From positions 5,078,001 through 5,142,000 of the forward strand of contig CP143946.1 of the NCBI GenBank assembly GCA_036419695.1: a stretch of DNA of 64,000 bases, given 5' to 3'. Shown here piece after piece: positions 62,544 to 64,000 of this stretch. Positions within the stretch are counted from its first letter, which is position 1. The number at the start of each line of letters is the position of its first letter. The notes beneath the pieces were generated by a model, which was not told the origin of the DNA, did no database searches, and was given only the letters and a program-made list of their open reading frames with translations. The position numbers and the translations under genes are program-made. The stretch is from [Clostridium] symbiosum. GTDB taxonomy: Bacteria; Bacillota; Clostridia; Lachnospirales; Lachnospiraceae.

Positions 62544-63506
62544 TTACCATTCCAGAAGCATGGCTCCCCAGGTGAGTCCCGCGCCGAAGCCCGATAAAAC
62601 AATTTTGTCACCGCGCTGTAAACGGCCGTCCCGTTTCATCTCGTCTAAGAGTACCGGTATCGACGCTGCGGATGTATTGCCGTATTGATCCAGGTTGACG
62701 GGTATCTTTTCCATCGGGATCTTCAGTCTTCTGGAAACAGCCTCCAGGATCCGGATGTTCGCCTGATGAAGCACGAAATAGCGGATATCCTCCTGAACCA
62801 GACCGTTGTCTTCCATAATCTGTTTCGTAATCTCCGGCACCTTGCGGACCGCGAATTTGAAGACCTCCTGGCCGTCCATCTTCATAAAGCCGAGTTCCGG
62901 TTTTACCTTTGTCAGGCAGTTGCCGAGACTTCTGGACTGGCATTCCAATACCCAGCCTTTTCTTCCGTCGCTGCCTACCAGGGTGTCTATCAGGCCTTTC
63001 TCATCGGCTCTCACTACTGCGGCTCCGGCTCCGTCGCCGAACAGGAAGCAGGTTCCCCTGTCCGTCCAGTCCAGTACCTTGCCAAGGGTCTCCGCGCCAA
63101 TCACCAGGCCCGTCTTGTAAATACCTGACTGGATAAATCCCTGTACAATGTGCATAGCATAGATAAATCCAGAGCAGGCCGCAGTGATATCAAACGCAAC
63201 CGCGTTCAGCGCCCCAACTGCCGCCTGGACGTCCGTCGCCGCGCTGGGGAAGCTCCTGTCGGGTGAGGAAGTGGCCAAAACGATAATTTCAATCTCCTCC
63301 GGGGCGATGCCCGCATCCTCGATGGCCCTCTGAGCCGCCTGGACCGCCAGGGCCGATGTGCCCTCCTCGGTGGAAATCCGGCGGTAGCAGATTCCGCTCC
63401 GCTCGCGGATCCACTCGTCGCTCGTGTCGATATACTCCGTTAAGTCTGTATTTGTAACAATATTTTCCGGCAGATAAGAGCCGGTTCCGATTATTCTTGA
63501 AGTCAT
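62544..63506 (-). CDS. fabH: 3-oxoacyl-ACP synthase III
   Basis: A 320-residue initiating condensing enzyme, first gene of the operon. The catalytic Cys is in FDITAACSGFIYAMH, the His in FVLHQANIRILEAVS and the Asn in QYGNTSAASIPVLL. It joins acetyl-CoA (or branched starters) to malonyl-ACP. The ribosome site is weak (GGGGAT). Confidence 0.97.
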   Translation of the reverse strand: MTSRIIGTGSYLPENIVTNTDLTEYIDTSDEWIRERSGICYRRISTEEGTSALAVQAAQRAIEDAGIAPEEIEIIVLATSSPDRSFPSAATDVQAAVGALNAVAFDITAACSGFIYAMHIVQGFIQSGIYKTGLVIGAETLGKVLDWTDRGTCFLFGDGAGAAVVRADEKGLIDTLVGSDGRKGWVLECQSRSLGNCLTKVKPELGFMKMDGQEVFKFAVRKVPEITKQIMEDNGLVQEDIRYFVLHQANIRILEAVSRRLKIPMEKIPVNLDQYGNTSAASIPVLLDEMKRDGRLQRGDKIVLSGFGAGLTWGAMLLEW

Positions 63507-63540
63507 ATTTTATCCCCGATTTACTGTTGGTTTCAAATGC

Positions 63541-63553
63541 TTTGATATTCAAA
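63541..63553. promoter_or_regulatory. FabT-type operator upstream of fabH
   Basis: The palindrome TTTGATATTCAAA (TTTGAATATCAAA on the coding strand) has the TTTGA-N3-TCAAA form of FabT sites. It falls just after the expected transcription start, where a bound repressor would block the fab promoter. A second TTTGAA half-site lies a few bases further towards fabH. Confidence 0.7.
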
Positions 63554-63561
63554 CTATTCAC

Positions 63562-63590
63562 AGTGTATCCAATCTCCTTCCGTTTGTCAA
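63562..63590 (-). promoter_or_regulatory. Sigma-A promoter of the fatty-acid operon
   Basis: Minus strand TTGACA (63585-63590) and TACACT (63562-63567) with a 17-base spacer; start near 63555, 50 bases before the fabH ATG. Confidence 0.8.
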
Positions 63591-63625
63591 GAATAAGTTT
63601 TCGCGAAACTATGTCGAATATAGGG

Positions 63626-64000
63626 ATTTAATTGAGGAATGAGAACACCGCCGGGACGGTCGGGGGGCGGGATGGTGAGAGGGAGGTTGTGAGTCTTCAG
63701 TCCCGGCTTGCAGGTTGTTGCGGGTGGGGAATCCGGGCAGAAAAAGTTCCTGCGGGAAACGCTTGCGCTCTTTGGAGTGCATAACGGACACTAACCTCGA
63801 AAAGACCTCGGTAAGTGCCGATGAACTCCCAGGTTCCCTCCGGAATCTTTTTCTCCCTTCTTCCCCACCGGTAGGTTATGGACCGGGACTGAAGACGCCG
63901 AGGTTTTCGCCATCCCGAACCCCGGCCTGCGGCCGCTGAATTGTTCTTATTCCTTCAAAGGGCGAGGAGGATCGTCGCAACCACTATGTTTCTCCGAATG
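63626..64000 (+). repeat. Structured RNA-like repeat, copy E (runs to the window edge)
   Basis: Core 63693-63896 with a perfect 14-bp closing stem. An outer stem CGGGATGG / CCATCCCG pairs 63668-63675 with 63910-63917. Inside are GTGGGGAA/TTCCCCAC, AGAAAAAG/CTTTTTCT, the hairpin GCGCTC-TTTG-GAGTGC, and ACACT/AGTG. The left end GGATTTAATTGAG and the tail to CCACTATG are shared with copy B, to which it is almost identical. By analogy with the other two pairs, an inverted partner is expected just beyond the window. Confidence 0.85.

Overview
The window looks like a chromosomal segment of a spore-forming, anaerobic member of the Clostridia, most likely a gut Lachnospiraceae of the Clostridium symbiosum / Enterocloster type. 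The reasons are spmA and spmB, a GerMN-type lipoprotein, a T-box leader in front of metG, a clustered type II fatty-acid operon with FabK, strong AAGGAGG-type ribosome sites and moderate base composition. The species guess rests on general resemblance, not on a search.

Layout. Positions 1-9448 hold a leftward operon: a dipeptide/oligopeptide-type ABC importer (dppD-dppF-dppB-dppC-binding protein), a fructoselysine-kinase-like PfkB kinase and HyuA/HyuB (hydantoinase/oxoprolinase), the last cut by the left edge. A SulP transporter, a small lipoprotein and a glycosyltransferase fused to a DNA-deoxyinosine glycosylase follow. Gene debris comes next (an Ltp-lipoprotein tail and a broken HNH endonuclease), then the first inverted pair of an unrecognised structured repeat (15.0-15.9 kb) and a tRNA-Gly. 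At 16.5-22.0 kb lies a sigma-54 module: an enhancer-binding regulator, tandem upstream sites, a -24/-12 promoter, a short leader peptide, a BCCT transporter, a HutH-like protein that lacks the MIO-forming Ala-Ser-Gly, and a small membrane protein. tRNA-Gly, tRNA-Phe, rsmA, tatD, an EcsC-family gene and T-box-controlled metG fill 22.3-28.1 kb. An acyltransferase, the second inverted repeat pair (29.4-30.2 kb) and a DUF885 lipoprotein follow.

Positions 32.4-39.4 kb hold a catabolic cluster: aconitase-like enzyme, two tandem LysR regulators, a beta-propeller lactonase, a MatC-like carboxylate transporter and an RraA-type aldolase. Together they suggest uptake and aldol cleavage of an unidentified di- or tricarboxylate or its lactone. 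Next come a GerMN lipoprotein, a FabT-like MarR regulator, spmB, an ArsC/Spx-type protein, spmA, an Rpn-type nuclease, a MATE exporter, an ABC-class ATPase, and a small-subunit/symporter/amidohydrolase operon with a TetR gene nearby. Positions 52.6-63.5 kb are one leftward fatty-acid operon (fabH-acpP-fabK-fabD-fabG-fabF-accB-fabZ-accC-accDA-nitronate monooxygenase/FabK-like). Its promoter carries a FabT-type palindrome, although the FabT-like gene lies 23 kb away.

The most unusual features are the five copies of a roughly 350-base element with an invariant 14-bp outer stem and compensatory changes in several inner stems, which suggests a conserved RNA; and the sigma-54 operon whose HutH-like enzyme cannot form the usual MIO cofactor.
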